Part shown: positions 8,033 to 16,773 of the stretch, piece after piece | Layout: each line of letters starts with the position of its first letter | Position numbering within the stretch: position 1 is the stretch's first letter | Source: DASXRU01 sp039933315 | GTDB lineage: Bacteria > Acidobacteriota > Blastocatellia > Pyrinomonadales > Pyrinomonadaceae | DNA length: 44,124 nt | Direction of reading: 5' to 3' | Assembly (NCBI GenBank): GCA_039933315.1 | Contig: JBDTOI010000014.1 | Coordinates: forward strand, 1-44,124 | Translations under genes and position numbers: made by a program | The notes under the pieces: model-generated | The model's database searches: none | What the model saw: the letters and a program-made list of their open reading frames with translations, nothing else | What the model was told of the DNA's origin: nothing

Positions 8033-10783
8033 CTATTTCACCGGGTTGCCGTCGGCGTCAATCAGCCGTAGCTCGCCGATGTTTAGCTCGCGAATTCCTT
8101 TCTCAATCTTCTCGCGATCGCCAACGACTACCCAGATCAGGCTCTCGGGCCGCACAACTTTCACGGCCGCCTCGTTAAGATTATTCACCGTCAGGGCCTT
8201 CACCTTTCCGGCGTAGGTGGTGTAGTAATCAGGCGTCAGCCGAAACTCGACCACTTCCTTGATGGCCTGTCCGACAGCGTCGTTGGTTTCCCAGAGGCCG
8301 GGCAACGCCTGCGTCAGATTACTTTTCGCCATGGCCATTTCATCTGCAGTGATCAGACGGTCTTTTAAGATCGCCCGCAGTTCGCCGGCAATCTCTACCA
8401 TTGACTCCTTGGTCTTGTCGGTTTGCACCGGCGCATATGACAGAAAGATACGCTGGCCGCGAGCCGCGGGGAGAAAGCTGCCGGCGCCGTAGGACCAGTG
8501 CTTGTTTTCGCGCAGGTTCATGTTGAGCCGGGAGATAAAGGCCCCGCCGAGCACCGTATTCATTGACTCGATCGATATTTCGTCGGGGTTAGACTTTGGC
8601 GGCGCCAGCACGCCGGCAAGTATCACCGATTGAATCGCACCCGGCTTGTCGATCAGGTAAACGACCTGCTTATCCGGGACCGGCGTCGTAGCAATATTCT
8701 TCTGCGGCACCGGCCCACTCTTCCAGCCGGCGAATAATGCTTCCAGCTTCGGCTGCATCTCCGCCAGGGTCGTGTCCCCTACGACTACCACCGTCGCGTT
8801 ATTGGGCTTGAACCATGTGCCATGAAACTTCGTCAGGTCGTCGCGCGTCAGTTTTGCTACCGACTCCTCAGTGCCTGATCCGGTATAGGGATTTCCGTAG
8901 GCATGACCCTGCCCGTAAAGCAGTCTGGGAAACACGCGCAGCGCCATCTGTATGGGCTGCGATTTCTCTCGCTGGATTGACGCAATCTGCAACTTCTTCA
9001 GCCGCTCGAAGTCTGCTTGCGGAAAGGCCGGGTTGAGTATTATGTCGGCGTAAAGATTGAGCGCTCGATCCAGTGTTGTCTTCAAGGTCGAGAGCGACAC
9101 AGTCGATGTGTCCAGGTTAGAGCCGGTGCCGAGCGACGCGCCCAGCGAGGCGAGCTCCTTGCTGATCTCGATCGCGTTCTTCGCCTTCGTGCCTTCGTCG
9201 AGCATGTTCATGGCCAGCGCTGCGGTGCCCGGCTGCGCGAATTGGTCGGCAGCAAACCCGGCATCAATCAGCAGGCTCATATTTACCACCGGCACGCTGT
9301 GACGCTCCGCCACGATCACTTCCATCCCATTCGAAAGCTTCGCGCGTTGCATCACAGGAAACTTCGGCTCGGGCCCTTCACCGGGCTTTGGCATTTGAGT
9401 GCGGTCGGCCGCAGTTTGCGATGCCTCGTAACCCGGATACGGAACGACCTCGAGATTGTAAACACCATCCGAAAGCCAGCGCTTACCGGCGGACTGCAGG
9501 TCGGCTGTGGTAGCTGACGCCATTCGATTGAGCGAATGCTTATACGAATCAGGACTGCCGCCAAACACCTGGCTGCGCGCGAGGATGTCCGACTTGCCGC
9601 CAAAGCCACCAATCCTCTCAGCGCCGCGAATGAACTGGGCAAAGATCTGAGTCCTGACTCGTTCGAGCTCATCCTGTGCCGGCGGTGAGGCAAACACCTT
9701 CTGCATTTCTTCGTTTACTGCCTTCTCGATGGCTACCAGGTCGCCCCCCGGTTTGGCTGTCACCTGAATCATGAACAGACTGCCAATTTCGCGTTGGTCC
9801 ATGAATGCCCCTACGTCGGTGGCGATCTGCTCGTCATAGACCAGTCGTTTGTAGAGTCGTGAGGCCTTATCAGAAACCAGCACGTCGGACAACAAAGTGA
9901 GGTAATCGTTGTCAGCGGCGCCTAATCCCGGAACGTTCCAGACTTTATAGAGACGCGCCTGCGGCACACGGTCCTGAGCAACCTGCCGCTGCTCGCCGGT
10001 GCGCGCTGCTACCCATTTGCTGAAGTGCGTCACCGGCGGTCCTGGCGCGATCTCGCCGAAGTATTTTTCCACCTTCGCCCGCGCTGTCTTTGCGTCGATA
10101 TCACCGGCGATCACGACCACTGCATTGGCCGGACCGTAGTGGGTCTTGAACCACTCCTTGACGTCGTCGAGCGAGGCCGCGTTCAGATCTTCCATTGAAC
10201 CGATCACCGTGTGACTGTAAGGATGGCTGGCGGGAAAAACGGCTTTAGTGATCAACTCCTCACTGAGACTGTAAGGCTCGTTTTCACCCTGGCGCTTTTC
10301 GTTCTGCACTACGCCGCGCTGCTCGTCGAGTCTGGCTTTGTCGATCGCGCCCAGCAGATGGCCCATGCGGTCTGACTCCAGCCACAACACAGTATCGAGT
10401 GCTGAGACCGGTATATTTTGGAAATAATTGGTGCGATCCTCGTTGGTGGTGCCGTTTAAATCCGTGGCGCCAATGCGTTCGAGGGCCTGAAAATAGTCGT
10501 CGTTGAAGTGCTCGCTGCCGTTGAACATCAAATGTTCAAAAAGATGCGCGAAGCCGGTCTTGCCAAACTTTTCGTTCTTGGATCCGACGTGGTACCAAAC
10601 ATTGACGGCCACAATCGGAGCTTTGTGATCTTCGTGGACGATCACTGTCAGTCCGTTGCTGAGTACGAACTTCTCGTAAGGGATATCGAAACGCGGCGCC
10701 CCACCCGGCTGGGCGGAAACGAGCAACGGGACCGCTTGCAGGCAAACGATCAGGAAAAGCGCTCTCAACTTATTGGTTCTCAT
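8033..10783 (-). CDS. M16 (insulinase/pitrilysin) family zinc metalloprotease, two-domain fused
   Basis: A 916-residue exported protease. The start is the ATG at 10783 (MRTNKLRALFLIVCLQAVPL, a signal peptide ending near LVSAQ) with GGGAG ahead; the longer 942-residue reading has no support. The N-terminal half carries the inverted zinc motif H-L-F-E-H (residues 80-84) in GFAHLFEHLMFNGSEHF, with the third glutamate ligand expected in QNEKRQGENEP. The second M16 half begins at LSNGMEVIVAERHSVPVVNM; its motif has decayed to TAALAMNMLDEG, as usual for the inactive half, and it keeps the R/Y substrate-binding pair (NLREN ... WSYG). Family members degrade peptides in the periplasm or outside. It is a single-gene unit. 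Confidence 0.93.
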   Translation of the reverse strand: MRTNKLRALFLIVCLQAVPLLVSAQPGGAPRFDIPYEKFVLSNGLTVIVHEDHKAPIVAVNVWYHVGSKNEKFGKTGFAHLFEHLMFNGSEHFNDDYFQALERIGATDLNGTTNEDRTNYFQNIPVSALDTVLWLESDRMGHLLGAIDKARLDEQRGVVQNEKRQGENEPYSLSEELITKAVFPASHPYSHTVIGSMEDLNAASLDDVKEWFKTHYGPANAVVVIAGDIDAKTARAKVEKYFGEIAPGPPVTHFSKWVAARTGEQRQVAQDRVPQARLYKVWNVPGLGAADNDYLTLLSDVLVSDKASRLYKRLVYDEQIATDVGAFMDQREIGSLFMIQVTAKPGGDLVAIEKAVNEEMQKVFASPPAQDELERVRTQIFAQFIRGAERIGGFGGKSDILARSQVFGGSPDSYKHSLNRMASATTADLQSAGKRWLSDGVYNLEVVPYPGYEASQTAADRTQMPKPGEGPEPKFPVMQRAKLSNGMEVIVAERHSVPVVNMSLLIDAGFAADQFAQPGTAALAMNMLDEGTKAKNAIEISKELASLGASLGTGSNLDTSTVSLSTLKTTLDRALNLYADIILNPAFPQADFERLKKLQIASIQREKSQPIQMALRVFPRLLYGQGHAYGNPYTGSGTEESVAKLTRDDLTKFHGTWFKPNNATVVVVGDTTLAEMQPKLEALFAGWKSGPVPQKNIATTPVPDKQVVYLIDKPGAIQSVILAGVLAPPKSNPDEISIESMNTVLGGAFISRLNMNLRENKHWSYGAGSFLPAARGQRIFLSYAPVQTDKTKESMVEIAGELRAILKDRLITADEMAMAKSNLTQALPGLWETNDAVGQAIKEVVEFRLTPDYYTTYAGKVKALTVNNLNEAAVKVVRPESLIWVVVGDREKIEKGIRELNIGELRLIDADGNPVK

Positions 10784-10875
10784 GGTTAGCTCCCGATTGA
10801 TTATTAAGGTTACGTCTGGGGTTGATTGGACGCATTCTACGACGCGTTCGCTCGTTCCCAAAGTCTCGAAACCTG

Positions 10876-11004
10876 AATCCGCAGATTACACAGATTACAC
10901 AGAACAGAAGGCAGGAAGCAGAAGGCAGGAAGCAGAAGGCAGGAGACTACTCAGTTCCTTCCCGGTTTTTACTCTAATCTGCGTAATCTGTGTAATCTGT
11001 GGAA
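10876..11004. repeat. CACAGATTA-family inverted repeat between divergent genes
   Basis: The left arm GCAGATTACACAGATTACAC runs into GAACAGAAGGCAGGAAGCAG-type heptads. The right arm CTAATCTGCGTAATCTGTGT ends in AATCTGTGGAAA. It lies between the divergent M16 protease and amidohydrolase genes, so promoters for both must lie in or beside it. I could not single out a convincing -35/-10 pair. Confidence 0.82.
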
Positions 11005-11061
11005 ACTCATTCGTCTCCGCGCTAATATGCTGCCGCCTAATCAACCCCCCAGGAGACACCC

Positions 11062-12501
11062 ATGAAGACCACAAACTTTCTTGTCTTGTTGCTTAGTGTT
11101 TTTATTCATGCCGCAGCCCAAAGACCATCGTCAGACAGTCAGTTCATACGCGTCGAGGCTCCGGTGATAGCACTCACCCATGTGCGTGTGGTCGATGGCA
11201 CCGGCGCTGCCCCTCTCGAAGATCAGACTTTGATCATCGCTGACGGCAAGATTCAATCAATAGCGCCGAGTGCTTCGGCAACCGTGCCACCAACTGCCCA
11301 AACACTAGATCTCAAAGGCTACACGGTGCTGCCGGGGTTGGTGGGCATGCACAACCATATGTTCTTTCCCCAGGGCGGCTCGCCGCCGATGTACTCGAAC
11401 ATGGGAAGCAGCTTCCCGCGCCTTTATCTCGCGCTGGGCGTCACAACGATTCGCACCACCGGCAGCGTCGTTCCTTATACCGACCTGGAAATCAAAAAGC
11501 TTATCGACGCCGGCCGCATGATCGGTCCCAAGATGCACGTCACCGCGCCCTACCTGGAAGGCGCCGGCGCTTTCACGCCGGTGATGCACCAGCTTAGCGG
11601 GGCGGATGATGCACGGCGCATGGTGAACTTTTGGGCTGATCAGGGCGCGACTTCTTTCAAAGCCTACATGAACATCACTCGCGACGAGCTGCGCGCCGCG
11701 GTCGAAGAAGCGCACAAGCGGGGTTTGAAAGTTACCGGACACCTCTGCTCGATCGGATATCGCGAAGCCGCCGAGATCGGCATAGATAACCTCGAGCACG
11801 GTCTGTTTGCTGATTCCGAATTTGTTGTGGAGAAGAAGCCCGACCAGTGTCCGGGCGGGGCGGTTTCCGCCAGCCTGCGGCAATTGGATTTGAAAAGCGC
11901 TGCGGCCCAGGAAACGATCCGAACTCTGGTGGCAAAGAAAGTGGCTATCACCTCCACGCTCCCTGTCTTTGAGGCGGGCAGCGCGCCATTGACGCAAAGC
12001 GGAATCGGAGCAGCGAGCGCGTTAATGAATCCGCGAGTGTTTGGTGTGATGTCCACCGACGCGCGCGTGCGTTATCTGACTGCGCGGGCGCGCGTCGCTT
12101 CTACCTCTGATTTCGTCACGCTGTTGCGCAAGGCGATGGATTTCGAACGCGCCTTCGTCCAGGCAGGTGGGTTACTAATCGCCGGTCTCGATCCCACCGG
12201 CAATGGCGGCATCGTGGCCGGCTTTGGTGACCTGCGTGAGGTCGAGCTACTGGTGGAAGCCGGCTTCACACCGCTTGAGGCGATCAAGATTGCCAGCCTC
12301 AACGGCGCCAAATTCCTCGGCGAAGATGCCCGCATCGGCTCCATCTCCGCCGGCAAGCAAGCTGATTTGATGGTGATAAAAGGAAACCCCGCCGCCAACA
12401 TCCTCGACATCGAAAAAGTCGAGATCGTCTTCAAAGACGGCGTCGGCTACGATACCGAGAAGCTGATCCAGTCAGTCCAGGGATTAGTCGGTATCCGGTG
12501 A
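11062..12501 (+). CDS. Exported amidohydrolase (imidazolonepropionase/prolidase-like)
   Basis: A 479-residue metal-dependent hydrolase with a signal peptide (MKTTNFLVLLLSVFIHAAAQ) and a good ribosome site (AGGAGA) 8 bases ahead. The amidohydrolase barrel shows, in order, VRVVDGTGAAPLEDQTLIIADG (composite beta-sandwich), the metal-binding HNH at residues 97-99, a likely carboxylated lysine in SFKAYMN, histidines in TGHLCS and NLEHGLF, and the aspartate in GLDPTGNGG. The C-terminal IGSISAGKQADLMVIKGNP returns to the sandwich. Family members cleave cyclic amides or C-terminal peptides. The exact substrate cannot be read from sequence. It is a monocistronic gene. Confidence 0.9.
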   Translation: MKTTNFLVLLLSVFIHAAAQRPSSDSQFIRVEAPVIALTHVRVVDGTGAAPLEDQTLIIADGKIQSIAPSASATVPPTAQTLDLKGYTVLPGLVGMHNHMFFPQGGSPPMYSNMGSSFPRLYLALGVTTIRTTGSVVPYTDLEIKKLIDAGRMIGPKMHVTAPYLEGAGAFTPVMHQLSGADDARRMVNFWADQGATSFKAYMNITRDELRAAVEEAHKRGLKVTGHLCSIGYREAAEIGIDNLEHGLFADSEFVVEKKPDQCPGGAVSASLRQLDLKSAAAQETIRTLVAKKVAITSTLPVFEAGSAPLTQSGIGAASALMNPRVFGVMSTDARVRYLTARARVASTSDFVTLLRKAMDFERAFVQAGGLLIAGLDPTGNGGIVAGFGDLREVELLVEAGFTPLEAIKIASLNGAKFLGEDARIGSISAGKQADLMVIKGNPAANILDIEKVEIVFKDGVGYDTEKLIQSVQGLVGIR

Positions 12502-12506
12502 AGAAC

Positions 12507-12779
12507 ATCCACAGATTTCACAGATTACACAGAACGGAAAGCAGTAGGCAGGAGGCAGTAAGCAGTAGGCAGAAAGCTCAAGCTGAGGTCCCACATTCCA
12601 AGATGAAGCAAATTGCAGGTCAGGAAGGGTGGTTGACCCCCGCTTTGTTGAAATGCTCACTTGAGGCGGGGGTAAACCACCCCTAACCTGCAATCATCTA
12701 CAGTTGGGTTTTGGATTCTTGAGAAGAGCCCTCTGCTGCTTTGTCTCCAAATCTGTGGAATCGGTGTAATCTGTGGACA
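12507..12779. repeat. CACAGATTA-family repeat with a second palindrome nested inside
   Basis: The left arm starts 5 bp after the amidohydrolase stop (TCCACAGATTTCACAGATTA, then GCAGTAGGCAGGAGGCAGTA heptads). The right arm (GGTGTAATCTGTGGA) ends 4 bp before the stop of the PQQ-type gene. A different ~80-bp palindromic element (12612-12693) sits between the arms, so one element appears to have entered the other. Confidence 0.85.
12612..12693. repeat. ~80-bp palindromic element, copy 1
   Basis: An inverted repeat of about 35 bp per arm. The outer ends are ATTGCAGG and CCTGCAAT, the inner arms GGGTGGTTGACCCCCGC and GCGGGGGTAAACCACCC, with a loop containing AAATGCTCACTT. It shares arms and loop with copy 2 at 14401-14472. 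The two copies bracket the PQQ-propeller gene. Confidence 0.88.
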
Positions 12780-12782
12780 GTC

Positions 12783-14282
12783 TTATTTCCCAAAACTATA
12801 AAGCGCGCTGCGCGTCCTAATGTAAATCCTCCCGTCAGCAATCGCCGGCGTCGCAAAGACCTCGTCATCCAAATCATTCACCTTCAATACCTGCCAATCG
12901 CCGGCAGCCTTCAACACCGACACCTGCCCCGCCTGTCCGATCAGGAAGACTTTGTCGTCCGCGGCAACCGGTGAAGAGAAATACTTATCAATCGCGCCAT
13001 GCAGCCGGCCCTGCTTGATCACATTCCCGGTCGCGGGATCGAACGAAAGCAGAATCCCGCTATCGTTAATCATGTAGAGGACGCCCTTGTAGAGCAGCGT
13101 GGAAGGAACCTGCGGCACCGGTTTGTAGTAGCGCCAGCGGATCGCCGTCGCTGTCTGATCGCCCTTGCCTCCCAGTTTGATTGACAGCAGGCCGTTCTCA
13201 GACGCCATCATGGCGCGGAAGACTTCCCAGTCCTTCGGGTTCAACTTCTCATCGCGGTTCATGTCAAAGGCCTCGAAGGCACCGCCCAGCATCTTGTCCA
13301 TCTTCTCCGCACCGGAGATCTCCGACTTTGCGATCAGCCGGTCACCATTCTTGTCGTATCTGGGCAGCGCCTCTTCCCAGGAGATCGTCGCCACTTGCTG
13401 TCCCTGTTGATTCTGCGGAAAGCCCCAGCCGTTTATGTACAGGTATTCCCCATCGCTGCTGGCAATCGATTTCATTTCACACGCCAACCCACGCACCCAC
13501 CAGACCCTTTTGCCATCCGCCACGGAGTAAGCCGAAAGCTGGAACGATTCGGGAATAACAATCTGCTTCGCACCCTGCTTTGGTTGATAGATCGTCGGCG
13601 TCGAGTAGCCCGATATGACCACCGGCCGTTCAACCTTCCAGCGCAGCTTTCCCGTATTCTTATCAACAGCGATCAGGTAAGAGCTCGGGTTGTCCTGGTC
13701 AACCGGCAGAATTATTTTATCGTCAACGATGATGGGCGAAGCGCCGAAGCCGTAGAACATATTGAACGGACCCAGCGGCAGCCGCCAGCGCTCTTTGCCC
13801 GCGCCATCGAAAGAAACCAATCCAAACTCCTGAAAGAAGGCATAGACATTTGTGCCATCGGTAACCGGGCTCGGCGACGCGGGCCCATTAACGTTCTCCA
13901 AACGCCCAACCTTCGAGCGCAATACCTCACGTTCCCACAGCAACTTGCCCGTCGCGCGATCCAGGCAGATGACCAGCAGCTTATAGTCGTTCTTCGCTTC
14001 TTTCTTTATCTCGCTATGCGCGGTGACAAAGATGCGATTCTTTGTCAGCACGGGCGAAGAATGCCCCGGCGGTAGCGCCGTCTTCCAAACCACATTCTTG
14101 CCCGGCCCAAACTCTTCCGGAATTCCGGTAGAGGCCGACACGCCCGACCCATTCGGCCCGCGAAACATCGGCCAGTCTTCTGCGAGAGCCGTGGTGGCAG
14201 CGAACATCGCAACCCCCATCGCGATAGATGTAACGCCAACTGTTAGCTGGCGTCTTAGAGTTTGAAGAATTTCGTTTAGCAC
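12783..14282 (-). CDS. PQQ-type beta-propeller protein with an EF-hand pair
   Basis: A 499-residue exported protein. The start is a GTG at 14282 (VLNEILQTLRRQL), behind GAGGAG with a 7-nt gap; it gives a signal peptide ending near AATTALAEDW. PQQ-like propeller strands recur, e.g. VICLDRATGKLLWEREVL, VDKNTGKLRWKVE and ADGRIYIRTRSALYSFG. Unusually, two calcium-loop motifs lie between blades near residues 310 and 337: DKNGDRLIAKSE and DMNRDEKLNPKD, both with acidic residues at EF-hand positions 1, 5 and 12. No heme motif or Cys-Cys pair of quinoprotein dehydrogenases is seen, so a structural, polymer-binding or lyase role is as likely as oxidation. Palindromes at 12612 and 14401 lie on both sides. 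Confidence 0.85.
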   Translation of the reverse strand: MLNEILQTLRRQLTVGVTSIAMGVAMFAATTALAEDWPMFRGPNGSGVSASTGIPEEFGPGKNVVWKTALPPGHSSPVLTKNRIFVTAHSEIKKEAKNDYKLLVICLDRATGKLLWEREVLRSKVGRLENVNGPASPSPVTDGTNVYAFFQEFGLVSFDGAGKERWRLPLGPFNMFYGFGASPIIVDDKIILPVDQDNPSSYLIAVDKNTGKLRWKVERPVVISGYSTPTIYQPKQGAKQIVIPESFQLSAYSVADGKRVWWVRGLACEMKSIASSDGEYLYINGWGFPQNQQGQQVATISWEEALPRYDKNGDRLIAKSEISGAEKMDKMLGGAFEAFDMNRDEKLNPKDWEVFRAMMASENGLLSIKLGGKGDQTATAIRWRYYKPVPQVPSTLLYKGVLYMINDSGILLSFDPATGNVIKQGRLHGAIDKYFSSPVAADDKVFLIGQAGQVSVLKAAGDWQVLKVNDLDDEVFATPAIADGRIYIRTRSALYSFGK

Positions 14283-14400
14283 AGAAGTACTCCTCACAGG
14301 TATTTCCAAAGGCTGCGATTCTAGCAGGTCACTATCGCCTGCGGTAGAGAAAGGCTGCTCGATAGATTCCGAGGAACAAGTCACCCGGAACAGTAGCAAG

Positions 14401-14472
14401 TCAGGAAGGTGTGGTTTACCCCCGCTTGTTAAATTAGCTCACTTGAGGCGGGGGTAAACCACCCTTCCTGAC
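14401..14472. repeat. ~72-bp palindromic element, copy 2
   Basis: TCAGGAAGGTGTGGTTTACC opens the left arm and GGGGGTAAACCACCCTTCCT the right arm, with a loop TTGTTAAATTAGCTCACTTG. It is almost identical in arms and loop to 12612-12693. It lies about 120 bp upstream of the PQQ-propeller start, in that gene's likely promoter zone. Confidence 0.88.
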
Positions 14473-14504
14473 CGGCGATTTTTCCACGGCTTAGACAAGG
14501 CAAA

Positions 14505-14619
14505 GTGGCCGCGGATGCACGCGGAAAAACGCAGATCTGCAAAGACACACAAAGCAAAAACTGCGTGTTTCGTTTCTGGTGGTTCAGATCCGTATTTATC
14601 CGCGGTCATCCGCGGCTAA
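14505..14619. repeat. CGCGGAT-family inverted repeat, copy 1
   Basis: The left arm GTGGCCGCGGATGCACGCGG pairs with the right arm CCGCGGTCATCCGCGGCTAA; the inner parts carry GCAGATCTG and CAGATCCG. The right arm ends one base before the VOC-gene stop codon. Copy 2 of the same family lies just upstream of that gene (15052-15175). Confidence 0.8.
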
Positions 14620-14620
14620 T

Positions 14621-15025
14621 TCATTCTTCTTCCAGCCCCGCGCTCACTCGAAACGTATGCCCATCCGGATGCCGTAGGTGAAACTCCCGCACGTTCCATG
14701 GTTCATCCGTCGGCGGCATAGTCACAATCAAATTCTGCTCTAAAGCCCGTTGATAAGCGGCATCAACCTCAGCCGGCGACGATAAGAACCAACTCATCCA
14801 AACCCCGCCCGTATCATCGTCCCCCACATGCCGCGGCATTGGCCCCCCGCGAGACCCCTGCCCATCCTGGCAAAGAAAGATCTCGCTATGCCCACTACAC
14901 ACGCCCCCAAAAGTCGGCGGCTCGCCCCAGTCCCATCCTTTCCGCCACCCCACCTTCTCAAACCAGGCAAAACTCTCCTCAATGTTGGAGACATTAAGAA
15001 TAGGCATCAACCGTTTAAGCTTCAT
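14621..15025 (-). CDS. VOC-fold (glyoxalase/bleomycin-resistance-like) protein
   Basis: A small 134-residue protein with the paired beta-alpha-beta-beta-beta layout of the VOC superfamily: LMPILNVSNIEESFAWFEKV at the N-terminus (the classic first strand and helix), SEIFLCQDGQG in the middle and EFHLRHPDGHTFRVSAGLE at the C-terminus. The final HPDGHTFRVS block is typical of the glyoxalase-like sub-branch in which an E or H can bind a metal. It is probably a cytosolic stress or detoxification protein; no substrate can be named. The start is set at the ATG at 15025, with GAGGTGAT just ahead; a GTG one codon earlier is equally readable. Related inverted repeats flank it. Confidence 0.85.
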   Translation of the reverse strand: MKLKRLMPILNVSNIEESFAWFEKVGWRKGWDWGEPPTFGGVCSGHSEIFLCQDGQGSRGGPMPRHVGDDDTGGVWMSWFLSSPAEVDAAYQRALEQNLIVTMPPTDEPWNVREFHLRHPDGHTFRVSAGLEEE

Positions 15026-15051
15026 CACTTATCACCTCGCTGAGAATAAAA

Positions 15052-15175
15052 GTGGCCACAGATTCACACGGATAAACGCGGATCCGGAAATACACATTCA
15101 GCAAAAACCGCGCTATCTATCTAATAATGTCTTAATGTTCAGATCCGTGCTTATCCGCGTTCATCTGTGGCTAAT
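15052..15175. repeat. CGCGGAT-family inverted repeat, copy 2
   Basis: The left arm GCCACAGATTCACACGGATA continues into AACGCGGATCCGGAAA. The right arm TCAGATCCGTGCTTATCCGC continues into GTTCATCTGTGGC. The arms match imperfectly over about 35 bp. It fills the space between the VOC gene and the stop of the oxidoreductase gene. Confidence 0.82.
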
Positions 15176-15191
15176 GTTCCTAGGCCGGTAC

Positions 15192-16361
15192 TCACTGTTT
15201 TGAGCCGTTCATGATGTCGGCATGCGCGGCGAGGATGCTGGTGGTTTGTTCGGGGTTGGGGGTGAGGGACCAGTCGTCGTGGTCCCAGGTGCCGCCCAGA
15301 ATAATTCCGTCGTGGCGCGGAAACATGTAGCCGCCGCTTAGATAGCAGTAGTCAATCTCGGGTTGCGGCAGCAGCACTTCCAGTTGGCCGCGGACCGGAA
15401 TCAACTGCTGATCGCCAAAGAGTGCACGGGCGCCTAAGCCGGTGCAGTTGAATATGACTTGCTCGGGTAGCCGCTTGATCTCATCACGGCTGCGAAATTC
15501 CTTCACCACCAACTTACCACCGGCGAGGTAGAAGTCGCGCAGCAGCGCGTTGAGATAGACGGGCGGTTCGATCAGCATGGTGTGGTACTGCCGCACATAA
15601 GGGAAACCAAAGTAATGCTCCGGGTCCCGATGAATTTCAATTTGCGTATAGAGATTGTCGCCGCCGGTTAGTTCGCGATTGAGCGACGCTTCGTTGCGGT
15701 ACAACTCCAAAGTTTCGATCCAGCGCACTCCGTAATCGGGGCCGACGAGATTCTGAAAAGCTCGATTTGAGATGCGGCAGGCAAGCCGAAACTGTTCGGT
15801 AAACCTGGTAGTCGCAACGCCGGGATCATAGACGGAGGTGGGAGACCAGAAACCGCCGGCGATGTTGGAAGTTGTTTCCGGGGGTAAGTCTTTTGCGTAG
15901 ATGGTTACCGTGCCGGGGCCGTTTTGGAAACGTCTTTGTAATAGGCGGGCGGTTGAGAGGCCGCTGACGCCGCAGCCGAGGACGGCGAATCGCTTGTGAG
16001 CATTGCGGGGGCGGGAACGAGGAAGAAGAGGGCCGGTCGCTACCGCTCCCGGTTCTGACAGGATGTCCAACGCTTGGGATGCGGTGCCCCAGGAGAGGGT
16101 GATGCCGGCGCCGCCGTGGCCGTAGTTGTGGACCAGGAGTTTTTGGCCTAGCCGTTCTGCTTCGACTCTGAAGCCTGCTTCGCGATAGGGTCTGAGGCCG
16201 ACAACTTCACGAATGATGCGGTTGCGGGCGATTTTTACCGGTGCGTAGTGTCGTTCGGGATTGAATCCGTTGGCGAGGGCGCGGGAGGGCGTGGCCATTA
16301 AGAGTGCGCTGGTTGCGAGCGCGCCGCGCAGGAATTCGCGCCGATTGGCTTCCAATCTCAT
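15192..16361 (-). CDS. Tat-exported D-amino-acid-oxidase-like flavoenzyme, circularly permuted
   Basis: A 389-residue protein with a twin-arginine signal (NRREFLRGALATSALLMA). The FAD Rossmann motif VLGCGVSGLS is at 127-136, unusually late. Before it, at 50-100, lies the segment that normally ends D-amino-acid oxidases: VVGLRPYREAGFRVEAERLG (substrate arginine R57), then HNYGHGGAGITLSWG (78-92). The present C-terminus stops at YLSGGYMFP and LGGTWDHDDW, which in DAAO come just before that segment. The parts of the fold are thus all present but joined in a permuted order through a linker at about 103-122. Active-site tyrosines (Y340, Y345) and the arginine are kept, so oxidative deamination of D-amino acids, giving keto acid and H2O2 in the periplasm, is likely. 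It is monocistronic. Confidence 0.85.
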   Translation of the reverse strand: MRLEANRREFLRGALATSALLMATPSRALANGFNPERHYAPVKIARNRIIREVVGLRPYREAGFRVEAERLGQKLLVHNYGHGGAGITLSWGTASQALDILSEPGAVATGPLLPRSRPRNAHKRFAVLGCGVSGLSTARLLQRRFQNGPGTVTIYAKDLPPETTSNIAGGFWSPTSVYDPGVATTRFTEQFRLACRISNRAFQNLVGPDYGVRWIETLELYRNEASLNRELTGGDNLYTQIEIHRDPEHYFGFPYVRQYHTMLIEPPVYLNALLRDFYLAGGKLVVKEFRSRDEIKRLPEQVIFNCTGLGARALFGDQQLIPVRGQLEVLLPQPEIDYCYLSGGYMFPRHDGIILGGTWDHDDWSLTPNPEQTTSILAAHADIMNGSKQ

Positions 16362-16773
16362 CGGCGCTGATTACAGCGTTTTACAATGAATTGTGCAAGG
16401 GAGAATATCGGTCGCGTAACCTTTCGCTGTGGTGCTGACGGGAACCTTTGGCTATTTGGGGGTTCACGCAAAGGCGCTAAGAAAGGAAGGACATGAGGCG
16501 CAAAGAAGATCGGTCAACTCGGCTTTGGACAGAAACTCTTATTTCGTGTTGGTTATGGAGTTTGGTCTGTGATTTCGGTGATCGTGTCGCTGCGAATCCT
16601 GAGCACACGATCCACGAAATTACACGAAATCTCACGAAGCCACACGAACCAGGAAAGAGATATCCACAGATTACGCAGATTACACAGAACAGCAGGTAAG
16701 GCAGAAAGCAGAACGCCGTTAGCAGCAAACCATCGCCCACCTGTCGGAAACAGCCCGGTCAGTGTAAAGGAAT
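16362..16773. other. Gene-free stretch with repeat words
   Basis: No gene is supported. It holds a CGCAAAGGCGCTAAGAAAGG word near 16467, a CACGAAATTACACGAAATCT series at about 16614-16650, and a left arm of the CACAGATTA family with a short heptad tail at 16660-16712. Open frames here are translations of the repeats. Confidence 0.6.

Noticed and set aside
12783..14282. PQQ-dependent alcohol dehydrogenase
   Set aside because: No adjacent-cysteine motif, no heme-binding CxxCH and no catalytic Asp context; only generic propeller repeats plus EF-hands.
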